From assembly GCA_029261925.1 (NCBI GenBank), contig JAJDAJ010000099.1, forward strand, positions 1-63,583: 63,583 bases of DNA, given 5' to 3'. The notes beneath the pieces were generated by a model. It ran no database searches. It worked only from the letters and a program-made list of their open reading frames with translations, and was not told the DNA's origin. Every line of letters starts with the position of its first letter. Position 1 is the stretch's first letter. Positions 48,256 to 57,649 of the stretch are shown piece after piece. The position numbers and the translations under genes are program-made. This DNA is from Deltaproteobacteria bacterium (lineage in GTDB: Bacteria; Myxococcota_A; UBA9160; SZUA-336).

Positions 48256-50442
48256 CTACTTGATGAACAGCATCTCCTGGTAGGTGGCGAGCGGCCAGAG
48301 GTCGTCGGCCACCACGCCCTCGAGCTCGTCGGCCGTCTCGCGCACCGCGACCATCGCGGGCAGGATCTCGTTGCAGCAGTGCTCGGCGTGGGCGAGCGTC
48401 GTCTCCCCGCTCCCGCCGGCCAGGGCCTGCTCGAGCGCGCGGATCCCCGCCTGGAGCCTCTTGACCAGGCCCGTCACGCGGTCCAGGAGGTCCGTGTCGG
48501 GCTCGTCGCCCAGCACGTCGAGATTGGCGCAGACCGCGGCCAGCTCGCCCTGGTAGCGGATGGCAGCGGGTAGCACGATGGTGCGGGCCATCTCGATCGA
48601 GGTCCGCGCCTCCACGCCCACCGTGAGGCAGTATTGCTCGAGGTAGACCTCCATCCGGCTCAGGGTCTCGCGCTTGCTCAGCACGCCGTAGGTCTCGAAC
48701 AGCGAGATGACCTCGTCGCTGGCGAGCACCGGCAGTGCGTCCACGCTGGTGCGCAGGATCGGAAGCCCGCGCTCCGCGGCCTCGGCGTGCCAGGCCTCGG
48801 AGTAGCCGTCCCCGTTGAAGATCACCGCTCCGTGCGCCGCGATGATGTCCTGGAGCACCTTCTGGACCGCCGCGTGCAGCTCGATCGGGTCGCTGGCGAC
48901 CGCGGCCTCGAGCTGGTTGGCGATGTAGTCCAGCGACTCCGCGACGATGGTGTTGATGGCCACCATGGGTCCGGCGATCGACTGGCCCGCGCCCACCGCG
49001 CGGAACTCGAAGCGGTTGCCGGTGAAGGCGAAGGGGCTCGTCCGGTTGCGGTCTCCCGCGTCCTTGGGCAGCTCGGGGAGCGTGTCCACGCCGATCTGGA
49101 GCCTGCCCCTGGCCGTGGAGCTGGTGGCGTCCCCGTCCCGCGCGATCTGCGCGAAGACGTCGGTGAGCTGCTCTCCGAGGAAGATCGACAGGATCGCAGG
49201 GGGCGCCTCGTTGGCCCCGAGGCGGTGGTCGTTTCCTGCCGACGCCACCACGGCGCGCAGCAGCCCGGCGTGCTTGTGGACGGCCCGGATCACCGCGGCG
49301 CAGAAGAGCAGGAAGCGCGCGTTGGCGTGCGGCGTGTCTCCCGGGTCGAGCAGATTGCCCTGCGTCGAGTTCCCGATGGAGAAGTTCACGTGCTTGCCGG
49401 ACCCGTTGACCCCGGCGAAGGGCTTCTCGTGGAGCAGGCACGCCATGCCGTACTTCTCGGCGACGCGCCGCAGGGTCACCATCGTCATCTGCTGGTGGTC
49501 GGTCGCGATGTTGGCGGGCTCGAAGACGGGCGCGAGCTCGTACTGGGCCGGCGCCACCTCGTTGTGCCGCGTCTTGACGGGGATCCCGAGCTTGAACAGC
49601 TCCCGCTCGGACTCCATCATGAACGCGAGCACGCGCTCCGGGATCGCGCCAAAGTAGTGGTCGTCGAACTCCTGGCCCTTGGGCGGGGGCGCTCCGAACA
49701 GGGTGCGCCCCGCGGCGACCAGATCGGGGCGCGAGAAGAAGAAGTGGCGGTCGATCAGGAAGTACTCCTGCTCCGCGCCCGCGAACGAGACGACGCGCGT
49801 GATCTCGTCGTGCCCGAAGACTCGCAGGATGCGCCGCGCCTGCCTGTCGAGCGCCTGGGTGGAGCGCAGCAGCGGCGTCTTCTTGTCGAGCGCCTCGCCC
49901 GTCCAGGAGACGAAGGCCGTGGGGATGCACAGCGTCCGGCCATTCGGGTTCTCTAGGAGGTAGGCCGGGCTGGTGACGTCCCACGCCGTGTATCCGCGGG
50001 CCTCGAAGGTCGCGCGGATGCCGCCGTTGGGGAAGCTCGAGGCGTCGGGCTCGCCCTGGATCAGGGTCTTGCCCGCGAACTCGGCGATCGCCCCGCCCTG
50101 GCCGTCGGGTGTGAGGAAGCTGTCGTGCTTCTCGGCCGTGGAGCCCGTCAGCGGGTAGAAGACGTGGGCGTAGTGGGTCGCGCCCTTCTCGATCGCCCAG
50201 TCCTTCATCGCGGTAGCCACGACGTCGGCGATGCCCGGGTCGAGGGCCGAGCCGCTCTCGACCGTGGCGAGCACGGACTGGTAGACCGGCTTCGGGAGCC
50301 GGTTGCGCATCACGGCCAGGCTGAAGACGCTGGCTCCGAAGAGCTCGCTGGCCGACGTCTCGGAGAAGCTCAGAGGCTCGGAGACGGGCCTGTAACGGGT
50401 GACGGCGTCGATCGCCTGCAGGCGTGCGCTGCTTCCACTCAT
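48256..50442 (-). CDS. glnN: Glutamine synthetase type III
   Basis: A 728-residue GSIII, the long dodecameric form found in Bacteroidota, some cyanobacteria and scattered phyla. The family opening is recognisable ([22 protein letters not shown]), as are [10 protein letters not shown] (metal site), [16 protein letters not shown], the ATP-site [26 protein letters not shown] and NRFEFRAVG. It makes glutamine from glutamate, ammonia and ATP in the cytoplasm. ATG 50442 has gggagg upstream. A sigma-54 promoter sequence sits at 50491-50506, consistent with nitrogen control. It is much longer than GSI (about 470) and has the C-terminal domain specific to GSIII. Confidence 0.96.
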   Translation of the reverse strand: MSGSSARLQAIDAVTRYRPVSEPLSFSETSASELFGASVFSLAVMRNRLPKPVYQSVLATVESGSALDPGIADVVATAMKDWAIEKGATHYAHVFYPLTGSTAEKHDSFLTPDGQGGAIAEFAGKTLIQGEPDASSFPNGGIRATFEARGYTAWDVTSPAYLLENPNGRTLCIPTAFVSWTGEALDKKTPLLRSTQALDRQARRILRVFGHDEITRVVSFAGAEQEYFLIDRHFFFSRPDLVAAGRTLFGAPPPKGQEFDDHYFGAIPERVLAFMMESERELFKLGIPVKTRHNEVAPAQYELAPVFEPANIATDHQQMTMVTLRRVAEKYGMACLLHEKPFAGVNGSGKHVNFSIGNSTQGNLLDPGDTPHANARFLLFCAAVIRAVHKHAGLLRAVVASAGNDHRLGANEAPPAILSIFLGEQLTDVFAQIARDGDATSSTARGRLQIGVDTLPELPKDAGDRNRTSPFAFTGNRFEFRAVGAGQSIAGPMVAINTIVAESLDYIANQLEAAVASDPIELHAAVQKVLQDIIAAHGAVIFNGDGYSEAWHAEAAERGLPILRTSVDALPVLASDEVISLFETYGVLSKRETLSRMEVYLEQYCLTVGVEARTSIEMARTIVLPAAIRYQGELAAVCANLDVLGDEPDTDLLDRVTGLVKRLQAGIRALEQALAGGSGETTLAHAEHCCNEILPAMVAVRETADELEGVVADDLWPLATYQEMLFIK

Positions 50443-50490
50443 CGCGGTGAACCTCCCGTCCGGTCCGTGGACCGGCGTGCTGGGTGTCCG

Positions 50491-50506
50491 AGCAAGGATC
50501 GTGCCG
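50491..50506 (-). promoter_or_regulatory. Sigma-54 (RpoN) promoter of glnN
   Basis: On the minus strand the sequence reads cggcacgatccttgct. Against the consensus TGGCACG-N4-TTGC[AT], only the first base differs; the GG (-24) and GC (-12) pairs and their spacing are exact. Transcription would start near 50480, giving a leader of about 38 nt with gggagg. Upstream enhancer sites were not identified. Confidence 0.72.
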
Positions 50507-50613
50507 GGCCCGCGCGCGCGCGGGAGGGCGCGACGCGCCGACCGGGTGCTTGCTGACGGCCGGATGCGGCCGGCTGCACGATGCGCGTGCAGGCCCCGCC
50601 CGGGAACCGGGCA

Positions 50614-51888
50614 CTACAGCGCGCTGCGGGCGGCGCCGTCCACCGACGCGCGGATCTCCGGCTCGAGGAGCTCGAGGATCCGGTCCAGCTGCTTGTCCGC
50701 ATCGCGGTAGCCCACCTCGATGAGCTGCCGCGTGTAGGCGGAGTCGAACAGCAGGTAGCTCATCAGGTCGGCGCTCTTCGCGTCGGGCGCTCCGAGGCCG
50801 TCGAGCACGGCGCGGATCGCCCGGGGCATCCGGTGCGCGAGCGACCGGGCGAGGATCGCCGGGTCCTCGGACGGGTTGATGACCAGGGGCGTGACGATGC
50901 GCATCGGCTCGCTGACCTGTGCCCCGTTCGCGCCCGGGGCGGGGGCCTGGGCGCGCCCGTAGGCGGCGACCAGCTCGTTCATCCGCTCCAGGTGGTCCAC
51001 GTCTGCGTCGAGGTGGTCCAGGAAGATCGCGTTCATGAACACGCCGGCGATCTGCGACAGCGGCGGGCGGCTCAGCGAGTGCGCTCCCTCCTCCTCGTCG
51101 CCCGGGGCCATCTCCGCGCGCAGCAGCTCGTCGGCGGACTCGGTGCAGCGCACCCCGATGGCCAGCAGGCGGTCGGCGCCGAGCCGGATCGCCGGGCTCA
51201 GCGGCGTCGCCAGGCGCAGCGCGCCGTCGCCGAAGTACGCGGTCGCCCCGGTGATCGTGACCGGGACGGGCGGGAAGACCACCGGGATCGCCGACGAGGC
51301 GAGGATGTGGTCGAGCGTGAGGGCCACGCGCAGCGTCACCCGGCGGCGCTTGTGCCAGACGGGATGTCCCGGAGCGCCCTGGATGAAGATGTAGGACTTG
51401 CCCGAGTGATAGCTCGTGGCGGTGACCGCGATCGCGTACAGGTCGCGCCGCGCGATGGCTTCGCCGATCTGCCACACGGGCAGGTGCGCGCCCAGGAAGC
51501 GGCGCAGCGGCGAGGTGTCCAGCAGGCCGCGCACCCGGCCCGCGCCCAGCACGCTGCCGAGCGCGAAGTCGAGAGCCATGCGCGCGGCGTTACCCGCCAG
51601 GGCCAGGGGGTCGGTCCGGAACACATCGCGCGGTCGGATCCCGGCCCAGAGCTCGGCGAGCTTCACCGTGCCCTCGAGAAAGGCCGAGCTGTGCGCGGCA
51701 ATCACCGCCCCGTTGATCGCGCCCGCCGAGGCGCCCGAGATGATGGGGAACGGGGAGGTCGCGTGTCCGAACGCCGGGATCTCGCCGATCCGCTTGAGGA
51801 CACCGGCCTGGTAGGCCCCGCGCGCCCCTCCGGCCGTGAGCACGAGACCGGTGCGCCCCATGCCCCGCAGCGGCAAGACCGTGCTCAT
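50614..51888 (-). CDS. Patatin-like phospholipase
   Basis: A 424-residue cytoplasmic patatin-fold hydrolase with the Gly-rich oxyanion loop TAGGARGAYQ, nucleophile GASAG (ISGASAGAING) and the dyad Asp in YFGDGALR. It hydrolyses acyl esters of phospholipids or related lipids. The Ser-Asp dyad is intact. ATG 51888 is used; ATG 51861, closer to the conserved part, is possible. The gene is followed by 171 bp containing the glnN promoter. Confidence 0.92.
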   Translation of the reverse strand: MSTVLPLRGMGRTGLVLTAGGARGAYQAGVLKRIGEIPAFGHATSPFPIISGASAGAINGAVIAAHSSAFLEGTVKLAELWAGIRPRDVFRTDPLALAGNAARMALDFALGSVLGAGRVRGLLDTSPLRRFLGAHLPVWQIGEAIARRDLYAIAVTATSYHSGKSYIFIQGAPGHPVWHKRRRVTLRVALTLDHILASSAIPVVFPPVPVTITGATAYFGDGALRLATPLSPAIRLGADRLLAIGVRCTESADELLRAEMAPGDEEEGAHSLSRPPLSQIAGVFMNAIFLDHLDADVDHLERMNELVAAYGRAQAPAPGANGAQVSEPMRIVTPLVINPSEDPAILARSLAHRMPRAIRAVLDGLGAPDAKSADLMSYLLFDSAYTRQLIEVGYRDADKQLDRILELLEPEIRASVDGAARSAL

Positions 51889-52019
51889 TCGCTGCACTCC
51901 ACCGCACCGACGGGTGCGCCAGAGCAGAGATGCAAGGTCAGTGCCCGCCGATCGTCAAGGGCCGGCGCGCGGGCCGGGGCAGTGGACCCGTCCGGGGCCA
52001 CGCGATTCAGCCAGCAGAC

Positions 52020-52724
52020 CTACCTCGGTCGACCTCCGGCAGCCTCCTGGTCCGCCGCGGGCTCCAGGCGGCCCCGGAGCCGCAGGCTCGTGCGTCTCAC
52101 CTCGCGGGCGAGCCCGCGCAGCGCGGAGCGCGCGGCCTCGGACAGCGTCCTCTCGGGCCTCAACCGCTTGTGCTCGCGGAAGCGCTCGGCGAGCAGCGTC
52201 TCCCCGGTCTCGCACTCGCTGACCTCGAGGTCCAGCGACACGATGCCGACCGGCTCGCCGGGATCGAAGCTCCACATGGCGGCGAAGACGGGCACGAAGA
52301 CGAACGAGTGCTGACGGCGCGTGGCATACATGTGATGGATCGTCCCGTGGGCCACGTAGCGCGCGCCGGCGGCGGTGCAGGCCGCGTCGGGCTCCGTGCC
52401 CGCGGCAAACATCCGGGCCGGGCCGAGCTGGTCCGACAGCGCCTCTGCGAGCGCGCGGCTCACGGCCGCGCCGACGTCGTCGGCGAACGCGTCGTCTCCG
52501 GTCACGTAGTCGCCGATCCTCGAGTTCCAGACGACCAGCGGGAGCAGGCTGGGCACCTGCCCGACACGCTGCACCGCGGGCCGCGCATCCTCGAGCCGGA
52601 TCAGGGCGAGCTCCGGCGGAGCCGCGGCCACTTCGGGCCGGTGAAGCGCCAGCGGCGGATTGGGAACGACGCACCCGGCGAGGCCGAGCGCGAGCGACCA
52701 GAGCCAGCTCGTGGCGCGCAGCAT
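52020..52724 (-). CDS. Hypothetical lipoprotein
   Basis: A 234-residue predicted lipoprotein (signal WLWSLALGLAGC, lipobox LAGC). The mature part has alternating strands and helices (YVTGDDAFADDVGAAVSRALAEALSDQL, then ARYVAHGTIHHMYATRRQHSFVFVPV and VSLDLEVSECETGETLLAERF). This pattern resembles envelope lipoproteins with a TolB-N/CsgG-like alpha-beta fold, but I cannot name the family. The ATG lies 7 nt after a TACGGT box with no ribosome-binding site, suggesting a leaderless message. Confidence 0.82.
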   Translation of the reverse strand: MLRATSWLWSLALGLAGCVVPNPPLALHRPEVAAAPPELALIRLEDARPAVQRVGQVPSLLPLVVWNSRIGDYVTGDDAFADDVGAAVSRALAEALSDQLGPARMFAAGTEPDAACTAAGARYVAHGTIHHMYATRRQHSFVFVPVFAAMWSFDPGEPVGIVSLDLEVSECETGETLLAERFREHKRLRPERTLSEAARSALRGLAREVRRTSLRLRGRLEPAADQEAAGGRPR

Positions 52725-52731
52725 GTGCCGA

Positions 52732-52737
52732 ACCGTA
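52732..52737 (-). promoter_or_regulatory. -10-like box (TACGGT) for a leaderless mRNA
   Basis: TACGGT on the minus strand ends 7 nt before ATG 52724 of the lipoprotein gene. Confidence 0.5.
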
Positions 52738-52896
52738 TCACGATCCAGCACCCCGGTTGCGCGCCGATCCGGGGCCGATCCGGGGCCGATCCGGTCGGCT
52801 GCGGCGCACACTCGCTGCGCGGTATCTACATACGGGATAGCCACTGTGCAGTGGGCGGTCTGTTGCCAGCGCCGCGGGATCGTGTCAGGGTCGGTC

Positions 52897-53643
52897 ATGC
52901 GCTTCGAGGGCAAGGTCGCGATCGTGACGGGAGCGGCGGCGGGCATCGGCCGCGAGTACGCGCGCGGTCTCGCCGCCGAGGGAGCCGCGATCGTCGGCGC
53001 CGACATGGACACTGCGGGCCTGAAGCAGACAGGCGCGCTGGTCGAGGCGGCTGGCGGCGGCTGGCGGGCCGCCGGGGTCGACATCACCGACGAGGCGGCG
53101 GTGGAGCGCATGGCGGGCGACGCCGCCGGGGCGCTGGGCGGGATCGACCTGCTGATCAACAACGCGGGTCTGCACCTGGGCGACTACAACGAGACCACCG
53201 GGCTGGACGTGGAGAGCTGGCGGAGGATCCTCGACGTGAACGTGGTCGGGCAGCTGCTCTGCGCGAAGCACTGCCGGGCGTCGATGCGGGAGCGCGGCGG
53301 CGGCGCGATCGTCAACCAGTCCTCGATGGCCTCGTTCATGGGAAGCGGCGCCTACGCGGTCTCGAAGCTCGCGCTCAACGGACTCACGGTCTCGCTCGCC
53401 CGCGAGTTCGCCGACGACGGCATCCGCGTGAACGGGATCGCGCCGGGTCTGCTGGCCTCCGACGCCGCCATGGCGGGCCTCGATGAGGTCACCAAGCAGC
53501 GGGTGCTGGGCGGCCAGATGATCCAGCGCTTCGGGAAGATCGAGGACGCCGTCTCGCTGGTGCTTTTTCTGTGCTCCTCGGAAGCCTCGTTCATCACGGG
53601 GCAGACGTTCCTGGTCGACGGCGGCAGCGTGCCGCGGCTCTAG
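52897..53643 (+). CDS. Short-chain dehydrogenase/reductase
   Basis: A 248-residue classical SDR: TGAAAGIGREYARG cofactor loop, LLINNAGLHLGDY, NQSSMASF (catalytic Ser), YAVSKLALNG (Tyr, Lys), GIAPGLLASD, and the terminal GQTFLVDGG. It should be NAD(P)-dependent with an alcohol or ketone substrate that cannot be named. The ATG at 52897 has only a weak purine stretch upstream. It stands alone between a divergent lipoprotein and a convergent DUF1214-like gene. Confidence 0.92.
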   Translation: MRFEGKVAIVTGAAAGIGREYARGLAAEGAAIVGADMDTAGLKQTGALVEAAGGGWRAAGVDITDEAAVERMAGDAAGALGGIDLLINNAGLHLGDYNETTGLDVESWRRILDVNVVGQLLCAKHCRASMRERGGGAIVNQSSMASFMGSGAYAVSKLALNGLTVSLAREFADDGIRVNGIAPGLLASDAAMAGLDEVTKQRVLGGQMIQRFGKIEDAVSLVLFLCSSEASFITGQTFLVDGGSVPRL

Positions 53644-53659
53644 CAGGCTGCCAGCAGGC

Positions 53660-54937
53660 TCAGATCCGCTCGCGCCGCAGGCGGTGCAGCTGACGGGCGT
53701 GGACCTCGCGGCGGCGCTCCCCGGGCGTCACCCGGGGCGTGTCGGCGGGCAGCACGGCGCGCAGCTCCGCCACGGGCAGGCGCCGCAGCACGGGCACTGG
53801 ATTGTCGCGCGTCCAGATCCAGCGGTACTGCAGCACCCCTTCCAGCTCGCCCGCGGTGTCGAGCCAGTTCGGCACGCCGGGATCGACGTGCGCCACCACG
53901 ATGCGACAGCGGCCGTCGCTGTCGAGCCGGGCCTGATGGTGGTTGATGCTGCTCTTGTGGTTGGGCCAGTCCGTCGTCTTGAACCACAGATCGCAGAGCT
54001 GGAAGGCCCAGTAGCGCGCCTGCGGCGGCTGGAACTCGATCAGCATGGCCTCGCCATCGGGCAGCTCGTAGTAGTCGTTGCCGTAGGCGATATCGTCGGC
54101 GCCGCCCACGTAGAACTCCGCCGGCGCGATGCGGTCGCGCCGGTACTTCTCGCGCAGGGCCACCACCCACTCGTCCCAGAAGGCGGCCGAGCCGGCGATG
54201 TGGCGACCGGCGTCGTCGAGCATGCGGGCCGCCGCATCGGGCTCGAGCCTCGGCGGAGGCAACCCCTCGCGGCCCAGGCACTCGATCTCGAAGCTGGCCG
54301 GGATCTCCCGCTCCCAGTCGCAGAAGTACTGGCGGATCAGCACCTGCGTCGCGGCGGGATCCAGGGGCAGCCAGTTGCCCTCGCGCCGCTTGCCTCCGAG
54401 GTGGAGCTCGAAGCTCCCGTCGGGCTCCAACCGCAGCCCGGATGCCTCGAGTGTGGCGAAGTTGCGGACTTGCCCCAGCTGCATGAAGCCTTCCTTGATC
54501 TCGACCAGGAAGGTGTCGACCGTGCCGCGCCGGCCCCTGATGCGGTAGACGAGGTCGCCGCGGATGTGCGCGTGGGCGTAGGCGTTGTCGGCGTTCTCGG
54601 CGCCCGCCTTCGAGTCGCTGTCCACGATGCGGATGAAGCGCGGCTGCTCGGGGTCGAGCTCCGAGGCCTGCTGGATACCGACCTTGACCAGACCCAGCAG
54701 GTAGCGGAAGCCCGCGGCGCGGACATGGGGCGCCTCGCGTCCATCGGCCTCGAGGATCGTGCGGCCGGCGGCCTCCAGCGAGCGACAGAAGTCGCTCCAC
54801 GCCGCGCCGGACAGGAGCCGCGCGGCGTCCTCCACAGCGGCGCGCGCCACGCGGGCCGCACCGGAGCTCTGGACGCGCTGCGCAGTGTCGAGCCCGCCCA
54901 CGGCCGCCGACGGCTCGCTCTTCCGGGTCGTTCCCAT
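53660..54937 (-). CDS. DUF1214-domain protein
   Basis: A 425-residue cytoplasmic protein. The central and C-terminal parts match proteins annotated DUF1214: RFIRIVDSDSKAGAENADNAYAHA, GDLVYRIRG, MLIEFQPPQARYWAFQLCDLW and the DVDPGVPNWLDTAG-like strand. No catalytic function is established; environmental homologues often lie beside steroid or aromatic degradation genes. ATG 54937 has gaggag 7 nt upstream; a GTG at 54973 would extend it by 12 residues but lacks such a site. A TAGAAC box lies just upstream. Confidence 0.85.
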   Translation of the reverse strand: MGTTRKSEPSAAVGGLDTAQRVQSSGAARVARAAVEDAARLLSGAAWSDFCRSLEAAGRTILEADGREAPHVRAAGFRYLLGLVKVGIQQASELDPEQPRFIRIVDSDSKAGAENADNAYAHAHIRGDLVYRIRGRRGTVDTFLVEIKEGFMQLGQVRNFATLEASGLRLEPDGSFELHLGGKRREGNWLPLDPAATQVLIRQYFCDWEREIPASFEIECLGREGLPPPRLEPDAAARMLDDAGRHIAGSAAFWDEWVVALREKYRRDRIAPAEFYVGGADDIAYGNDYYELPDGEAMLIEFQPPQARYWAFQLCDLWFKTTDWPNHKSSINHHQARLDSDGRCRIVVAHVDPGVPNWLDTAGELEGVLQYRWIWTRDNPVPVLRRLPVAELRAVLPADTPRVTPGERRREVHARQLHRLRRERI

Positions 54938-55022
54938 GGCTTTGCTCCTCGCCGCGCGCCCGCGCCCGGACACGTTCTAGCACGCCGCGGCGTGCGCCCG
55001 GCGGCCTGGCTGCCGCGAGCGC

Positions 55023-56324
55023 TCAGTCGATGCCCAGGAAGCGCGCCAGGTTGTCGCGCATGATCGCGCGGACCTCATCGGGCGGGAAGTCGCCGAGCTG
55101 GGCCTGTGCGTACTGCGCCGGGAACGCGAGACCCTCGCCGTGCGGGAAGTCCGAGCCGAAGACGATCGGCTCCACACCCACCTCGTCGACGACGCGGCGC
55201 ACGTTCTCCTCGGGAAACGGCGCGGCCACGAAGTGCTCGCGGAAGATCTCGCTCGGGCGCCGGTCGAGCCGGCCCCAGCGCCCCGGACGGCCCAGGCGAT
55301 GAACGTGGTCGAGACGGCGCAGCAGGTACGGCAGCCAGACGGTGCCCTGCTCGGCCAGCAGCACGCGCAGGCGCTCGAAGCGCTCGAACAGGCCGTGCAG
55401 GATCATGGTCGCGACCGTGTCCATCGCCGGCCGGTCACCCCAGTACAGGGCATACTGCAGGGCGTCGAAGTCCCCGAGCACCGCATCGGGATCCTCGCTG
55501 AGATCGGCACCGTACTTGGCATAGTCGGTCGGTCCCACGTGCGTCGCAATGCGCGCGCCCGCCTCGTCGATGCGCGCCCAGACGGGATCGAACACCGGAT
55601 CGGCGATGGAGCGGCCGCCGCGGGGCGCGGCGCGCCCGCCGTGCGCGTGCCCCGCGATGAAGCCGATCACGCGCGCCCCCTCGCGCAGCACGCGCTCGAC
55701 CTCGCGCACCGCCAGGTCCACGTCGGCCAGCGGGATGTACGGCGGCAGGAACATGCGCTCGCGGTGTGCGTAGCCGACCTCCTCGAAGATCCAGCGGTTG
55801 TACGCCTGCGCGTTGGCGTGGATGGCGTCCACGTCTTCGCGGAACTCGTACTCCAGACTGAGCACGTGCCCGGGGAACATCAGGGCGGCGTGGATGCCCT
55901 GTGCATCCATCAGCGCCAGGCGCAGGTCCCGGTCGCCCCAGGCGGCCTCCTGCGCCTTGAAGCTGCGGATCAGCTCCCTGCGGCCGGCCTCGTCGAGGGC
56001 GCGGTACGGGTTGAGGCGGCCCAGGAACATGCCCGGGGCGCGTGCCCCGCCGTCGCCAGGGCGGGGGGCAGCGTCTCCGGTCCCGGTGACGGCGCCGGCG
56101 GCCAGGCGCTCGATCTCCTCCGGCGAGCGCGGCGCGGACTCGCGCGTGAAGCCCAGTCTCGAGGGCCGGTCCCCGAAGAGCTGCACGGTGTTGCCATCCG
56201 CGTCGCGCACGTAGCGGACGGCCCGGTCGCGCTGCCCCGGATCGATGTACCGCTCGTACATGTCGGGCGGCTCGACGAAGTGATTGTCGGCGTCGTTGAT
56301 CGCGAAGGGCAGTGGCTCGGTCAC
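55023..56324 (-). CDS. Amidohydrolase_2 (ACMSD/LigW-like TIM-barrel)
   Basis: A 433-residue member with the N-terminal INDADNHFVEPPDMYERYI (DxH metal site with EP), IGFIAGHAHGG, ATHVGPTDYAK (His in the barrel), LLAEQGTVWLPYLL and FGSDFPHGEGL (catalytic Asp). It is somewhat longer than the other two-domain-free members because of an inserted Gly/Arg-rich loop (about residues 65-100). It starts with GTG 56324, with gggaag upstream and a TATACT box 41 nt before it. The substrate is unknown, perhaps a carboxylated or cyclic metabolite. Confidence 0.92.
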   Translation of the reverse strand: MTEPLPFAINDADNHFVEPPDMYERYIDPGQRDRAVRYVRDADGNTVQLFGDRPSRLGFTRESAPRSPEEIERLAAGAVTGTGDAAPRPGDGGARAPGMFLGRLNPYRALDEAGRRELIRSFKAQEAAWGDRDLRLALMDAQGIHAALMFPGHVLSLEYEFREDVDAIHANAQAYNRWIFEEVGYAHRERMFLPPYIPLADVDLAVREVERVLREGARVIGFIAGHAHGGRAAPRGGRSIADPVFDPVWARIDEAGARIATHVGPTDYAKYGADLSEDPDAVLGDFDALQYALYWGDRPAMDTVATMILHGLFERFERLRVLLAEQGTVWLPYLLRRLDHVHRLGRPGRWGRLDRRPSEIFREHFVAAPFPEENVRRVVDEVGVEPIVFGSDFPHGEGLAFPAQYAQAQLGDFPPDEVRAIMRDNLARFLGID

Positions 56325-56365
56325 GTGTGGCTTCCCGCCCGGCGCGTCAGGGCCCGGGCGCCCCG

Positions 56366-56371
56366 AGTATA
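56366..56371 (-). promoter_or_regulatory. -10-like box (TATACT) for amidohydrolase gene
   Basis: TATACT on the minus strand lies 41 nt before GTG 56324. It is a near-consensus -10 hexamer (TATAAT with one change) in a G+C-rich gap. Confidence 0.5.
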
Positions 56372-56506
56372 CCGGGCCACCGGGCCGGCCGGCGCGTACG
56401 GCGCGTGTGTCCGGGCTGTCCCGCAGGGATCTTCGCGGCCGGGTGCAGCGCGCGCCCTGCCCGGGCTGCGCTTCATCCGGGTAGTGGAGCTGCCGAACCT
56501 TGCTCC

Positions 56507-57298
56507 GTGGAGAGAGGTGCGTCCTTCCTGCTCACGACCCTTGCCGTGGCGGGCCTGGCCCTGGTCGTGGGACGGCTGCCCGGCGTCGACACGCTGCGTG
56601 TCGGCGCGCGCGACAGCGTGCTCGCGCTGGCGAGCTATCGCCCGGCCCGCCTCGCGGAGGACCTCGCAGACCCGGTGATCGTGGCGATCGATGCCACGAG
56701 CATGCGCGCGTATCCCGACTGGCCGTGGTCGCGCGCCCGCCACGCCGGGCTGGTCCAGCGCCTGAGCGAGGCTGGCGCAGTGGCGATCGCCTTCGACATC
56801 GACTTCTCCTCGCCCCGCGACCCGGCCGACGACCTGGCGTTCGCGCGCGCCCTGCGCGACGCCGGCAACGGAGTCCTGGGTGCTTTCCAGCACTTCGAGT
56901 CGATCCCGGGCCTGGGCGAGGTCGAGATCGTCTCCGAGCCGCTTCCCGAGCTGCGGGCCGCGGCGCGGCTGGGCAGCAGCGTCGTGCCGCTCGAGGCAGA
57001 CGGGAGCGTGCGTCACACGCTGCCGTTCCACCGGGTTGGCGAGCAGCGCATGGCGTCGCTGGCGCTGACCACGTTCAACCTGGCGACCGGCCGGCCCGCC
57101 GCCGAGCCGGCGGCCTCGGGCCCGTTCGACTTCCGCCGCGCGCGCCCGCCGGTCGAGACCCTCTCCTACGTCGCTGCGCTCGAGTCCGGCGCGGTCCCCT
57201 CCCGGCGTGTAGCTCCGGTTCGGGAGGTATCGTCGCGACCGGTGGCGAACTTGAGCGCCAGCGTCACACGCTGGACAGCCCCGGCCGCCGGACCGTAG
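56507..57298 (+). pseudogene. Truncated CHASE2-domain sensor fragment
   Basis: An open frame of 263 residues. After one N-terminal membrane helix (LLTTLAVAGLALVVG) it matches the beginning of a CHASE2 extracellular sensor (ADPVIVAIDATSMRAYPDWPWSRARHAGLVQRLSEAGA, then DIDFSSPRD). Similarity stops at about residue 235 (SYVAALESGAVPSRR); the rest is low-complexity and no output domain follows. Complete CHASE2 proteins continue with a conserved [KR]IVxVGA strand, three more membrane helices and a kinase or cyclase. The GTG start lacks a ribosome-binding site. I read it as the remains of a deleted receptor. Confidence 0.65.
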
Positions 57299-57349
57299 CC
57301 TGCCCCGGCGAGCCGCCGCCCGGAGGGGCCGCAGACGGGAGAGACGCCC

Positions 57350-57649
57350 TTGCCCCTTTACCTCGGCGAGATCTACCTCAACGCCGCGAATCCCGACGTG
57401 CTCCGCGTGGCCCGGGAGTTCTCCCGGGACATCCGCGACGGCAAGCTGCCTCCGGGTGCGAAGCTGGTCTCGGGGCCCTGGGTGTCCAACGAGGAGGCCA
57501 AGCTCATCCTCGTGATCGACATCGCCGACCACTCCACCACCCTGGGCTACTTCTGGCCGGCCCTGGCCTCGGGTGCCGTCAGCCGCCGGCGCCTGACGCC
57601 GATCGCCGACGCGCGCGCGCTCGACGATCTGCCCGGGAAGCGCGGATGA
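57350..57649 (+). CDS. Small conserved hypothetical protein (DUF3303-like?)
   Basis: A 99-residue protein, MPLYLGEIYL then REFSRDIRDGKLPPGAKLVSGPWVSNEEAKLILVIDI. This resembles small ferredoxin-like-fold proteins that pair with degradative enzymes, but the family name is uncertain. The start is TTG 57350 with gggaga a few bases upstream. Its stop overlaps the ATG of the dienelactone hydrolase gene (ATGA), showing an operon. Confidence 0.72.
   Translation: MPLYLGEIYLNAANPDVLRVAREFSRDIRDGKLPPGAKLVSGPWVSNEEAKLILVIDIADHSTTLGYFWPALASGAVSRRRLTPIADARALDDLPGKRG

Noticed and set aside
47777..51475. A 1232-codon open frame on the minus strand spanning the VOC and glutamine synthetase genes
   Set aside because: Only the last 127 codons encode a known fold. 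The rest is a low-complexity Arg/Gly/Ala/Pro shadow of glnN in another frame, as expected at this G+C content.
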